64,000 nucleotides of DNA from Lunularia cruciata. Taxonomy: Eukaryota; Streptophyta; Marchantiopsida; Lunulariales; Lunulariaceae. The translations under genes and the position numbers were made by a program. This document shows, in pieces, positions 46,851 through 58,243 of this stretch; within the stretch, counting starts at the first letter, position 1; each line of letters begins with the position of its first letter. The stretch spans positions 46,629,001 to 46,693,000 of the forward strand of contig OX419755.1 of the NCBI GenBank assembly GCA_948567375.1, in the 5' to 3' direction. The notes below the pieces were generated by a model, which saw only the letters and a program-made list of their open reading frames with translations, was not told the origin of the DNA and searched no databases.

Positions 46851-48589
46851 CCAAACTAAATATCACAATAGCACATACATGCACAAATGGGTGTTACATC
46901 ACCTACTTTGACTCTCAATTGTCCTATTTAGCACTCTTTTGGGCTTGCAATACCACCAATTTACACCTCTCTCTAGCTTCCACTACATCAGACTTCAATT
47001 TGGTGTGACTTGCTATCTCTTGTGCAAACAGTTCTTTGCATTTTCATTTCCCTTATACAATTTCCTCCTCTTAAAGGATGGTTCACTATCTTCCTCAACG
47101 TCTCAAACCACTAAGTCCACCCCCTCTTTATGTCCTCTATCTCTCCCTTTTGCAAGCATCTCCTCAAATGCTTGTACAATCTCCTCTTCTATATTGAGGT
47201 CTCTTCCCTTCCTCCTCTATTCCTTTGAGTGATTGGAATCTATAAATCATCTTCCATGTGAAGTCCAAAGGCTTCTCTTCTCACAAACTCCCTTGGACTA
47301 AATTCAAGAGGGCCCCCCTTGATCTCACACAAGAATTGATTGAGAAGTACCAAATAAAGGAGTGTCTTCTCTAGATATCGTTTCTTGCTTCTTGGGTGCC
47401 CCTTGGTTAATTTCATCCTCTTTTTCATTGGGTGTCACTAAACTAATTTCATCCTCTCTATTGGATAACTTAACACACCCTCTTTTGATCCCATGAATTC
47501 AAATTTTCATTCAGACTTTGATCTTTAAACCCCTTTGTGACTTAGTGACACATGACACATCTAGACAAGTCTACATTCAAGAGTCTTAATTAGACACATT
47601 AGGAAGTTACCGCTTTGGCAACCAATGAGTGCCACGTTCAACCCAAATTCTCCTTTGTGAGATGACCCATAAATACCTACTACATCCCGTAACCAAACTT
47701 TATGGAGCTTTCACAAATAGGACCAGATTTTTTTCTGAGATCCTACAGAACAATTTATAGGACATGTCCCATAGGTAATTCAATTACTATCTCCATAAAA
47801 TTTTGTGGGTCATATTTTATGACTCGTAAAATCTTGATGAAAAAATTTGGTCAAAATTTTCATGCAAAATGAAGATATTCTAGCCTGTTGTTAACATTAA
47901 GAAGAATAGTCATTGAAATCCCATCTCTTTTATGGAAGTCCATAAATATATATATAGGTATTACTCAAAGTCCATAAAATTTCATGTATTTCTGAATTTG
48001 AAACCCCTAATAATTCATGATTATCTGTCTTCTGAAAAAAAATTCATGATCCACCAAGCTCACTACTAGGATCCTCATGTCACTTGTATAAATAATGGTT
48101 CCTTTTGGGATGGTTATACTTATCAAATGTGTAAGGACAAGAACATGCATGCCAACTCACAAGGAAGCAATCAACATAGACAAATGAAGACTAGGAATTA
48201 ATTATTCAAACTCCATAAAACAAAGGACAAACAAACCTAGAGAGACAAAAAAACTATACTGGCCTCTAATGTGGAAAGATATGCTCATTAAAAATAGTAC
48301 TTGTGGCTTTATCATGGAAGTTCAAGAAATAAGGGGTTGGAGTGAAAGAGAAAAAAGCTAGAGTTGTGTAAAAATGCATTCAAGATCACATTAAGCTCTT
48401 TTTGTTACCTCTATAGGCTCATACAAAAGGCATTGCTTTCTCTATTGTTATTATCATCAGCTAAAAAGAAGAGGAAGAAGAAGCAAGGGAATTAAAACAG
48501 ATTGTCAGTAGAGGATCCGCTTCACCACCAACATTTTTCTTTTTTGATGCAACATTGATCTGTTCAAGGGCTTCATTTGCACAAGTTGA
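46851..48589. other. Intergenic, no gene recognised
   Basis: CATAAAATTT(T)ATG phrases recur at 47690-48010, as near 27.5-27.8 and 54.7-54.9 kb. No gene. Confidence 0.45.
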
Positions 48590-48720
48590 CTATCCTTTTA
48601 AAGCTTAGGCATTCATGCGCTCTCAAATCAAAACTTTGTACAAGGGTATTGATATTTGGTCAACTAATTTAGCATTGAGTAAGTAGTATGTACTTTCATG
48701 GAGGCTTACTACTATGCAAT
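48590..48720. repeat. Dispersed repeat of unknown class, copy 4 (short)
   Basis: Shares CATTCATGCGCTCTCAAAT, GTACAAGGGTATTGATA and GGTCAACTAATTTAGCATTG with copies 1 and 3. On the minus strand it reads NAKLVDQISIPL, matching SIPL in copy 1. Confidence 0.55.
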
Positions 48721-48904
48721 TCTCTTTTCTATCCTTGAGAGCCTCTTCATAGGTGATTGGACAGAACTCTATCTCATATTGCATTTGGCAGCCATTTTTC
48801 ACAAACAAGGACACAACCTTACAAGGACATAAGTAATATCTGCTAACTATGACCTTTTTCTTTGTTTAGTCATTTAGTATTTTAGAATTCATGCATTCAT
48901 AATG

Positions 48905-48990
48905 CACACAAATAAGAAATAAAAGGGCAACCATGTAGTAAACACCTTTGTGTTTACTACACAATTGCTCTTTTCTTTCTTATTTGTGTG
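48905..48990. repeat. Inverted duplication at the 3' end of LINE copy C, 41-bp arms
   Basis: Arms 48905-48945 and 48950-48990 pair over 41 bp (5 mismatches by eye) around CTTT. The outer arm holds the LINE terminus plus flanking CACACAAATAAG. The inner arm repeats both in reverse and replaces the usual CCTTCATG between the CCCATC block and the tail. Confidence 0.88.
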
Positions 48991-49079
48991 CGTGATGGGA
49001 AGACCCCATCAAGCCGTACAAGGGTGAGAGAAAAAAGGTAAAATAGGGCTGGGCCCCAATAGAGTCAATATGAGAAATC

Positions 49080-49520
49080 TGCCCTACTACACCTCAAATA
49101 TCCAAGCTATGCAACTTGTATGGTCTACAAACAACTAAAGCATCCAAAGAAGCATCACCTAGTGTGATTGCTCTCTAATGGAATTCACCAGCCATTGCCC
49201 TCTATAGAGCAATGGACACATGTTATCTAAAATATGCTTCAAAGTATGAGAGTGAGAGTGGCACACCCTAGTGCCTAACATGCTAGGCTCTTGCACACTC
49301 CTTAAAAAATGTGTCAAATGCCATGTCCATTGCTTCATATAAATCCAAGGCTAGAGGAACAAAGAGGTGACCTCGTTGCATACCCCTATACTTGTAGACC
49401 TTGCAAGCTACTGCTGTACTCGCTGCCTATCCAAGGAGATGGGTAATCATTCTCTCCAAATTTGTATTACACATAAAGTCCTTAATCATGACATCTGCTA
49501 CTATCACCTTATCATCTTGG
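49080..49520 (-). pseudogene. LINE restriction-like endonuclease region, copy C
   Basis: In reverse it retains the VPLAL.LY block (near 49350), a relic of CAR.YHVRR, and the region of the two Asp residues (near 49490). Several stops are present. Confidence 0.65.
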
Positions 49521-50329
49521 ACCAAGCAAGTATCAGTCTGCCCTAACACATGTTGTCTGCAAAGCATACAAACACTCCTTCCAGGCCAAGTATCCACTCT
49601 CTTGTGCCATAGAAAACACTATGTCCCTAGTAGCATCATGGGTAGCTATCCTTTATCCTCCAAAAGGACACCATGTCATATGGACCACTATTGCATCTAG
49701 TGTGAAACCACACTCACAAGTGAGTAATGAAGATGCAAATGGGTAGACCAAACCTAGGCAGAACCTCATCTCTATAGAGAAAGTAGCTAGGGCAAGTCAG
49801 AATGCCCTAATGCACAAACAAGCTAGGATCCAAGAGCCTGTACACTTGTTGGAGCAAGAGCAAAGATATGCTCTAGTAGCCTGAGGAATGGCAAGTCAAC
49901 TAAGAGAGAATGTAGCATATGCTGACACTATTGCTCCATCAAGGAAGATTGTAAGCCTCTAGTCCAATCTTACAATGGTGAAACAAAAGATAGAAGGTCT
50001 TCACATGCCCATGGAGATAGACTATCTCTTGTTTGCCACAATAACATTTGGAGAGAAAAGGATCTCTTTTCCACCTCTATCAATCTTCAAAATTGGCCAG
50101 TCAACAACCACAAAATGAGAGGAAAGTAGGGATGAAAGAGAGCACAAATACCCAAAAATGCTATAGGTGCTATCTCCTCCATAAATAGCAAGCCAACCTC
50201 TCCACACAAGATAGATAGAGATGCCTATATACGTGCTAAATCCCCTATCACATACTCACCAAAGACTCCCATAATCCTCCTATCAAAGGCTCTAAAACAT
50301 GATAGGAAGGTCAAGGAGGAGAGAATTGT

Positions 50330-51200
50330 GCAGAGGAGGTACGTTGGTCACCGAGAAAAACTAGAGGAGAGTATAACAAATGCCACTTGCAGATCTCCTA
50401 AGAATGGAAGGCCATCCATTTGGAGAACATCCTCTACAAGTGCAACATTTAAGAAATGTGTGAGAAAATCATCGGATCCTATTGGCACTCCAAGAATATG
50501 TAGTCCATCTATAGATGTGATACACCCCTCTAGAAGCTCAAGGTGAGGGAAGGATACCTCAAGGAGACCATGTTATGCACTTTGACACCTTGACTCTCAA
50601 GCCTACTAGATGTAGCTTGGTAGTCAAGTGGTCAAAGGTTTGCCTAATCTCATCTACAAGCCCAAGATGTGTGTATCATCTGCCAAGGAGATAAATACAC
50701 AACCTCCCATGGACAAAGTAGTAGACAAGAGAGCTCTAAAGTGAGCCATGACAAGTAAGGGTCTCCCTAAAGGATCTCCTTGACGTGTAGTAGTAGCTGA
50801 CTCCAAGAAGGTGCCTCTCTCTTGTGAATAATTGTGTTGGTAGTAAAGGGAAGCAAGAGAGCCATAATAAGACTCACCAAGGATCCACCAGCCTCCCTAA
50901 GCTCTCTAAAGATGGATGCTTTTGAGACACTATGAAAGTATTCTCAACATCCACCTATAGGATGACCCATTTCTGATGAATATCTAGGAGTGCCCTAATG
51001 CCTAGAGAAATAGCCTCACATCCTTCATTTGTAGCTACCCAAAATGATGTGGACTAAGGTCTATTGGAAGTGAGAACAATGCTGAAGGATAATGGTGAGG
51101 CTGAAAAAATATAAAGAGATCTCTCCAATAACAATCGGTCTAATGCCCCTCATGTCTTTCTCCATTTTGAAAAGTTGACTAGCACCTAACACCCAACTAA
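50330..51200 (-). pseudogene. LINE reverse transcriptase, copy C
   Basis: Broken frames read HHFGVAT, EGCEAISLGIRALLDIHQ, FRELREAGGSL, SHYGSLASLYYQ and then ISLADDTHILG. It covers the same blocks as copy B without interruption and so fixes the insertion point there. Confidence 0.75.
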
Positions 51201-52053
51201 CAAATATAGGAATATATAGCCACTGCTATAGCCACTTGAAACAACTCAGTAAAATCACAAGAAGGATCATCTACTTGAAAGCAATCTCTAAGATGCTCAT
51301 ATGCCACCCCTAACAAGCCCCTAGAGGAGAGGCATGGGATATTGTACAATGCTTGTGCAAAAAGTGACTATCAAGACATAAATGCTGCTCATGATGATAA
51401 TGTAATACCTCTGGTCTTAATCCTTCTCCTGCCATAGGATGTAGTGAGCGTAGGGCAAAGATAATCTTATCAGTAGGATTAGCCATAGACAAAGGGTGTA
51501 GCACGTGTGTTACTCTACTAAACTCTCTTGCTTGACCCTATGTCCTACATCGTCATAATTGAGTGGACTCTATGGTATTCTATGGCAAAACCTATCTCCT
51601 AAACTGTGTAGCCCTAACAAAATCCTCTTGTAGGGCGGCCTAATCCCCCGCTCCAAATTGACAAAATCTAGCAGCCACTTCTCTATGCCTTGCATGTCCC
51701 CTTCTAGCATAACAAAGACACTATTGAGGGAGTAAGAGGAATGAGAACCATGTTAACTCATCCAAGGGATCACATCAACAAGTGGTAGGCAAAAACAATC
51801 AAGTGGTAGGCAAAAAGCCTATCTAGCCTCATCATGGAGTGTTACGGGTAGCATATGGAATAGATATGGACATGGAAAACTAGTCTCAAATAACCCCAAA
51901 ATGTAACACGCCTCAGAAGCTAACCACTCTCACAACTCAATAGATATCCTTCAAAATAGTCAACAAAGGGATAGAGGAAGCGTGCATAATCCCAAGTGTC
52001 ATTGCTACTGATGTGGTCACTCGCCTCATGTGAGCATCCCAAGTAGTCCAATT

Positions 52054-52425
52054 GGACTCTATTGGTCTTTGATTACGCGGTCTTCTTGATTTCTTTACAT
52101 TCGTTGCGTTGCTTTACGCTTTTTGATTATGAGGTTTCTAGTTTTTTAGTTTTGATTTTGGCTTCTAGTTTCTTTTCATGTGATTTATTTTTATTTCTTT
52201 ATATACGTTGCTTTTCACTTTTTGATTATAAATTTCTAATTTCTTTTCATATGATTAATTCCGGATAATTACATGATGTCTTTACGCTTTTTGATTATAA
52301 ATTTCTGGTTTCTTTTCATGTGAGTAATTTAGGAGAATTATATGATGTCGAACGTTCAGCTTTACATTCGATTTATGAGTTATATTTAGCTCAGCCTTAC
52401 ATTCGATTTATGAGTTATATCTATC
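52054..52425. repeat. Degenerate tandem repeats of T-rich units
   Basis: CTTTTTGATTAT followed by AATTTCT.GTTTCTTTTCATGTGA recurs near 52115, 52217 and 52288. Next to it, a 35-bp unit with TTTACATTCGATTTATGAGT is repeated at 52356-52390 and 52391-52420. Confidence 0.65.
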
Positions 52426-52479
52426 TCTTTTCCACATGAACTTTTCATTTATTTTTGGTTCCAATTCTTTTCCATTCCG

Positions 52480-53830
52480 TCTGCACTTTTGTATGCACAT
52501 AATGAGATCGGGTCTCCCGTCCCTCAAACGGCTTCTGCTCCCATATCCATCTTAAGCATCCAACTGCTCATATCCCGATCTCAAGCAGGATGCCGAGTGG
52601 TGTTCTCTTTGCACGTTCAGCTGTCGAGAATTTCAAGTTGGCTTATTATGTATTTTGAAGATATCTGTGAAATTTTGCTTTTGTCAGTGGCCTTTCAAGT
52701 TCCATTATTAGTTGAATCAAGTGTAACAGCACTGGAGCACTGTTGGATTCTTAGTGTAAACTTCGTCTGTCTGGCCATTGATCATGGTGTTTTTATCCTC
52801 ATTCGTCGATCGCAGACTTGGAACAACGTGCTCTTATGCAAAAGGATTTTGGTTGTTTGTTGCTGAGCTGAGTAAACAGTGTCTCAGACTCAGTGGAAGG
52901 GCTGATCAGTGATCACTGTTTAAAACTTGATCAACTACATATGTCTCTGGTTGTATTGCAGATGCTTACGGCTCTAACTGCCGATCGCAAAATCATACAT
53001 CGTGAAAAGATATTCAATACCGAGCTAGAGATTAGAGTTTATCTACGTTATTGGTGAAGGGACATATTGCTTCCCCTTCTCGAACAAGCGCCAACGGTGA
53101 GTTTTTATGCTGTGCTTCATTCAAGATAGTGACCGTGTGTGAAGAGAAACTTCTTAGAAACTTCTCTAGAATCAACCTTCTGATTAACGCAGTTAAAGGT
53201 CTTGCTCATGTTCCAGAAATTTTACTCAAAGGTTCGAGCTTCTACACAAAATTGTGGTCCCGGAACCTAAGACGTATCTCGACTTCAGAGAGGCCAACTT
53301 GGCACAGGCACCAATAGGTAACTTTTCGTTGATATAATCTGCCTCTATGATATTTTCCGCTTCATTAACCTGTCTTAATCATTTTGATGGTTGTCTATGG
53401 GATTGTGCTGCCGGTCAAGAAACTCTACCAAGTATCATTTGATCACTTCGGCGCAGTGCAGAAGGGTGTTCAAGAGTTACTCAAGGAGTCTCTAGAGCTA
53501 CTAAAATGGGATCTGTAAGCAAGGCACTGAGAGTAGCTGATATTCGCCGAATGTAACAGGTTGCTCTAAGGAATCGCATAGCCTTCCAAATTGCACAGTA
53601 TGCAGGATCTGGAGACAATCTTCGGGTGACTTTCAAATTTTTGCAACATCCTTGTTTTGCAGTATCAGTTGTGAAGGAGCGTTAAATCACATTTTTGCAC
53701 GTTGATCATCCCAACTTAAATCTATAGGAAGGGCTTTTTAACCCATTTGAGGATAGGAAAGGTCAAGCTTTCCACCAGCCTGATGTTGTGGGCGTGTTTG
53801 TATAAAGATTTGGAGGTCACTGCCGGTCCT
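52480..53830 (+). other. CpG-containing, non-repeat island with possible exons of an unrecognised gene
   Basis: Base composition and CpG content resemble the 8.7-16.4 kb gene island, not the surrounding repeats. Open stretches include 52489-52866 (125 codons, containing GSPVPQTASAP), and phrases such as ARSAVENFKLAYY (52600s), VVPEPKTYLDF and REANLAQAPI (53250-53315), KLYQVSFDHFGAVQKGV (53420-53470) and VALRNRIAFQIAQYAGSGD (53560-53620) in different frames. Acceptor-like TTGCAG/ATG occurs at 52958-52965. I cannot join these into a model or name a family. It could be a gene, an exon-shuffled fragment or a pseudogene. Confidence 0.35.
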
Positions 53831-55112
53831 CTCAGACAATATGCAACGTAATTAATTTGCTTATATTTGTTGCTTTATTCCCTGTTTCCTAACCCTCTCT
53901 TTCAGGAATTGTTGAGCAATACGTCTGATAACACTGAAATAGAATATTAGTAGATATACTATAAATGGTAGAAATATAAAAATCATCTCATGTTTACAAC
54001 TATTAACGTTTAACAAATATAGAATCGCACGCATCTTCCACTTGATCTCAAAGAAAAATACATAGCCTTAATTTTTCAAGGCATATGAGCGAGGAACAAA
54101 TTCGAACTTTGTGTATGACAGCTACAACGGATATCACAAAGGATAACTATTCTCAAAAGGATAACGAAGAAGCAACCAAGTTATTCGTGATGCAAAATAT
54201 GTCTCCATAAAGAGAAAATTCAGAGACCTGTCAAATCTGATATCTTGTAATATACTGTATAATTTCAGTCCACCAAGTCGGCTGCATAACAATAACAGAT
54301 ACCTTCCTATACTTGATACATGATTGAAAAAAAAATAATTTTAGTTTGTATAAATAAATATATAGGTAAAAATCAGATTTATTACATCTCAAGTCTTCTA
54401 ATACTTTATGATGAATACATTGAAATATTATGGGCACCAAAAGACAAGCTTACCATCTACAGAGAGCTTTGCGCCTTGGCATTACTACGAATAAAGGCTT
54501 GTCCAATTCGAGGCATGACTATACAAGACTTTTGATGTCCGCCAAAAAGATAATAGTCCAAGTCTATCTCACTTGATAATTAAACGGGCATATTGTACTA
54601 GGGGTACAAAGCACCAGGGTTTCAGTATTTCCTTCTTGTAGTTCTCGGGGGTTCCAAGGATGAACAATAACATTACAAATCTATCTCACTTGACAAATCA
54701 ACCTGGGTTTTCAGATTAAGGCTATATATGTTCTATAGAAATCCATAAAAACTTGTACGTGCAACCCATTAAATTTTACATCAAAGTAAGTGGCAGGTAT
54801 ATGTGAAATTTATGGACTCTTTGACCATAGCTTTGAAATACTTTATGGGTAATCTAAATCATGACCTATGGATTTTACATTATAGATATTACCATAAATA
54901 TTAATTAAGACTCAGTCTAACATCAATGTGATAATGTGATAAAAATTTGAAATGTGAAACTGCAAAGATTGTGGGATTTCCGTTTTCAACAAAGGAGCAA
55001 TAAGCTTCACAATTCATTTTCTTGTTGCAATGCTTCATATTTCACAATCATAAAGATAGATTGCTTGTGTGTGAATGTAGCAACAATGCCTTGCACTAGT
55101 GCTTGATGCCTT
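53831..55112. other. AT-rich intergenic DNA
   Basis: No gene recognised. Confidence 0.5.
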
Positions 55113-55136
55113 GCATTAGTGCTAGTGCACTAATGC
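55113..55136. repeat. Short hairpin, 10-bp arms
   Basis: GCATTAGTGC and GCACTAATGC are separated by TAGT, inside a cluster of ATGCCTTGCA(C/T)TAGTGC repeats (55086-55136). Confidence 0.8.
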
Positions 55137-55336
55137 CTGGTGGAGCAAGATGCCGAGTCACTTTGATGAATGAAATACTAAGGCATGTGATGTGGATGGA
55201 GTGAAGGCAACAAAGAAAATGATGTATTAGATTTTTTGTGTAGGTAATTGTGGTACCCACATTTTTTGTTTTTTTTTTGAAATGGAGAAGAAGAAGTGTA
55301 TAGAGAAGGTGGATTGCACCTGTATGGCCGAAGAAG

Positions 55337-58243
55337 GTGAAGAAAAGAGTCTTTGGGATGAAACCCGAGGTAACGTGGCTTTGGGTCTTAAGACAAAGTA
55401 CTCAGACTTGCCATGTCAGCATAAAACCCAAAGTAAGAAGCCTTTGTATCGGAGTGTGCTCAACCCAAGGCAAAGATAGTGTAACAAATTTTCTTTGGGG
55501 CAAGAAATTCAAGAAGGGACCGTTAAAAAACCGGCGGTCATACGCGTGAAGTACACTTGATAGTGATAGACGCATGCAAGAGGTGTGATTTCTTGGTAGA
55601 AACTTGAATTGAAGAGAGACAAAGAAGGCGCGACTCTATAAAAATTGGGCTAACGATGAAACAATGTTGAGCAATTTTCCTTTGCCATTGAGGAGTCATC
55701 TTGCAAGAGATCATGGGAAGGGAAGTAGAGCTGAAGACGCGCTAGTGTTTAGAGGAGAATTCAAGAGAGTTAACCTGAGAGACAATGAGGAAGCAAGAAA
55801 GATGGGAGGAGGAAAGAAGAACTCTGAATTCGCAGTGAGAAATCATGCAATTTGGAGGTTAGATGTGATCACAAGAATCAAAGTCTTGAGCCGACTTTGG
55901 ATCACATTCTTGGCATGGAATTGGAACGTGAGTTTTCCAAGATTCATGACCAAGATAATCAAGAGTAAATGTCTCAAAGGCCCCAAGGAAGAGGGGAAGA
56001 GAGGAAATCCGGCTCGTTGGACAAAGTTGGATTGTATATTTGTACTCGGAAGAGAGGCAGGCGTGGAGCAGGGTGCCACGTTCTTGGGGAAGGGAGAGGT
56101 AGCTGAAGAAACCCAAGAAGTGAGGGATGCCTTCTCTTTGAAGAGGACAAAGAATGGGTATTAAGTAGAGAGTTATAAAGATCTGGTCAAGAGAGGGATC
56201 GTGAGTGCTCTCATGGCAATCCTGAAGCCGGAGAGAACAACTTATGTTATGAAACACCAAGCGATGTTCTTCCATAAGATGTTTGCAAGAGAACCCATCA
56301 ACTGGGCAAGGTGCTTCCATGGGAGAATAAGGCAGATGGTGTGCAATTTGCGGGATAAGTCGCCTCCACACTATATTGTGCCGTTTGCAGCACATTTCTA
56401 CCTCGGGTTGAATTTGCTCAATGCGGCGGAGCACAACCGAATGGTGTCTCTCTTTCATCCTGATTTGAGAAAGGAAGTCGGTGCGGAGGAGCAACAATAT
56501 TCTTCAAATCCAAAGCAGTGATGAGTACTATGCGCAGACGGGGAAGAGTGCACAGGTAGAAGTAAGTACTCCAAAGTCAAAGAAGCGGAGTTGACAAGGA
56601 GAAGGTGAAGATGTAGAGAAGACAAGACCTCGGAAGACCAGGAGAGGAAACCCAAGGAAAGGTATGGTGGTGATCACATCATCAAAAGAAGATTTGGAGT
56701 GCAAAGCCGAGTGCAAGTCCAAAGACTCGGAACACGAGGAAGAACCCAAGCTTACACTACAAAGTGGAGATACAAGTAGTGATAGCAATGAAGGTGGGGA
56801 GATGACATTGGTACCTGCAGAAGAAGAAGAAGTTTGGGTGGAGCTCGAGGAAGAGAGTTAGGCAAAGTTGGAGGATGAAGTGCTCGAGCTGGAGGAGAAG
56901 AAGATTACTATTCAGAGAGGAGTTTGGTCAAAGTGCAAGGCAAAGTGTGAAGCGGGTCTGAGCAAGGCAAGGGAAGATGAGAATGCCAGTTCAAGAAGTG
57001 AAGTGTCTATTCCGATACGATGACTGTAGAGAAGAAGGCGAGTACCGGGAGAAGAAGAGGTAAAGAAAGAGATCACTCCGCAAGTTGAAGTAGTTGCGAG
57101 TAATAAAGTGGAGTACCTGCAAGAAGTTGTCCTGTTGTGTGTCCTCTGTTGGCAAAGCTAGAGCACAAGAAGAGGGAGATGCAGTCGAAGTGTCCGGAGG
57201 TGAAGATTGTGTTGCAGGTATTAGCAAGACTGGAAGAAGAGAACTCGGAGTTGAAGAAGAGTATAATCCGAGGTGAGGAGGAAAGGGAAGTACTACAAGT
57301 GGATGCAATAGTGCAAAGTCAAGTGATTGAGAACTTGAAGAGAGAAGCAAGGTATCGAGAGGAACTTGTGAAGCAGAGGGACATAGCAAGGGAAAGACAA
57401 GTAGTTGAGTACAAAATCTTGAAGTAGCAGTTTGCTGATTCAAGACTAGAAATTATCCATGCTATGGTGAGGGTAGTAGAGAAGGAGCAAGAGCTCGATA
57501 GAGTAATAGAGAGTGTAGAAGAGAAGAAGCAACTTTGGCAACGGGAGTTGACAATGAGATATAGGGAAGAAGAGAGATTACGAGAGTTACTTCGTAATCA
57601 GGAAGAAAAGGTTGTGCAAAAGGAGAAGGAGAAGGAAATTGTGAAAGCTGAGTTTGAGGTAGAATTGGCAATGTACATGGAAGATTGGCTTGCAAATCGG
57701 GAGCGTGAAAGGAAGATGAGATTGGAGCCATTGAAGGAGATCATAATTAGGATGAATGCGATGCTGAGTACAGAGGCTAGTGTTTGTATTGAAGAGACGA
57801 GGCTGCACGAGTTGAAGTTATTGGTGTAGGAGACAATGAGGAGACATGCAAAGGATACAGATTTGAATGCATTATTGATTAGTCTCAGAACTCATGTAGA
57901 TAGGAAGATATTAGAAGTGGATGATAATATCACGATTAGATTAGATTTGGTAAAGTTGAAGATAGATAAACTTCGGAAAGATGTTAGAGCAAAACCCGAA
58001 GTTGATGAAGTAGGAGTGCAGATGTCTTCGGAGTTACCATTGGAGACATTAAAGAAGAGTGGGTCAACAGATAAGGAGTTAGATAGATTGCCCACTAGTG
58101 AAATGTCAGATCAGGAAAGGGAACTGTTAGATCTGGTAGAAGATGTAGGAGTTATGAAACCCAAGGACAGAGTAGTAGGAAGTAAAGTTACTTCGGGTTT
58201 GGGTTTGAAAGCCGAGGAAGAGGTAGACATCCGATCGGATTAG
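55337..58243 (+). pseudogene. Long broken coding region ending in a charged coiled coil, unknown family
   Basis: Open stretches at 55664-56164, 56201-56521, 57137-57427, 57464-57829 and 57836-58243 are all in the same reading frame, separated mainly by single in-frame stops (TAA 56162, TGA 56519, TAG 57425 and 57827). Between 56521 and 57137 the coding-like frame is a different one (56664-56861, acidic), so at least two frameshifts are present. The first third has a globular, Trp-rich part (WRLDVITRIKVLSRLW, KHQAMFFHKMFAREPINWAR, HYIVPFAAHFYLGLNLLNAA). The last third is a Glu/Lys/Arg coiled coil. The layout suggests a transposon-derived or gag-like protein gene. No second copy is visible here, and I cannot name it. 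Confidence 0.55.
55637..55645 (+). promoter_or_regulatory. TATA-like element before the first long open stretch
   Basis: CTATAAAAA at 55637-55645 lies about 20 bp before the ATG at 55664. That is too close for a usual plant 5' UTR, so it may be chance. Confidence 0.15.

Larger units (their letters stand above)
48905..52053 (-). mobile_element. REL-type non-LTR retrotransposon, long decayed copy C
   Basis: Minus-strand copy of about 3.1 kb aligning with copy B from just after the C2H2 finger (52053 corresponds to about 29476) to the tail, without the 2.2-kb insertion. RT landmarks in reverse: the RPIVIGEI block near 51140, HHFGVAT near 51040, and LADDTHI at 50675-50686. The REL region (VPLAL.LY) lies at 49340-49380 and the 3' UTR motif GATGGGAAGACCCCATCAAG at 48993-49012. 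Numerous stops make it non-functional. The 5' truncation falls inside the N-terminal region. Confidence 0.82.

Noticed and set aside
55859-56497. 212-codon minus-strand open frame
   Set aside because: It overlaps the more protein-like plus-strand frame at 55664-56521 and shows no motif; judged a shadow of the coding strand.
57462-57808. Minus-strand ORFs rich in Ser/Leu/Pro
   Set aside because: Reverse reading of the plus-strand Glu/Lys coiled-coil region.
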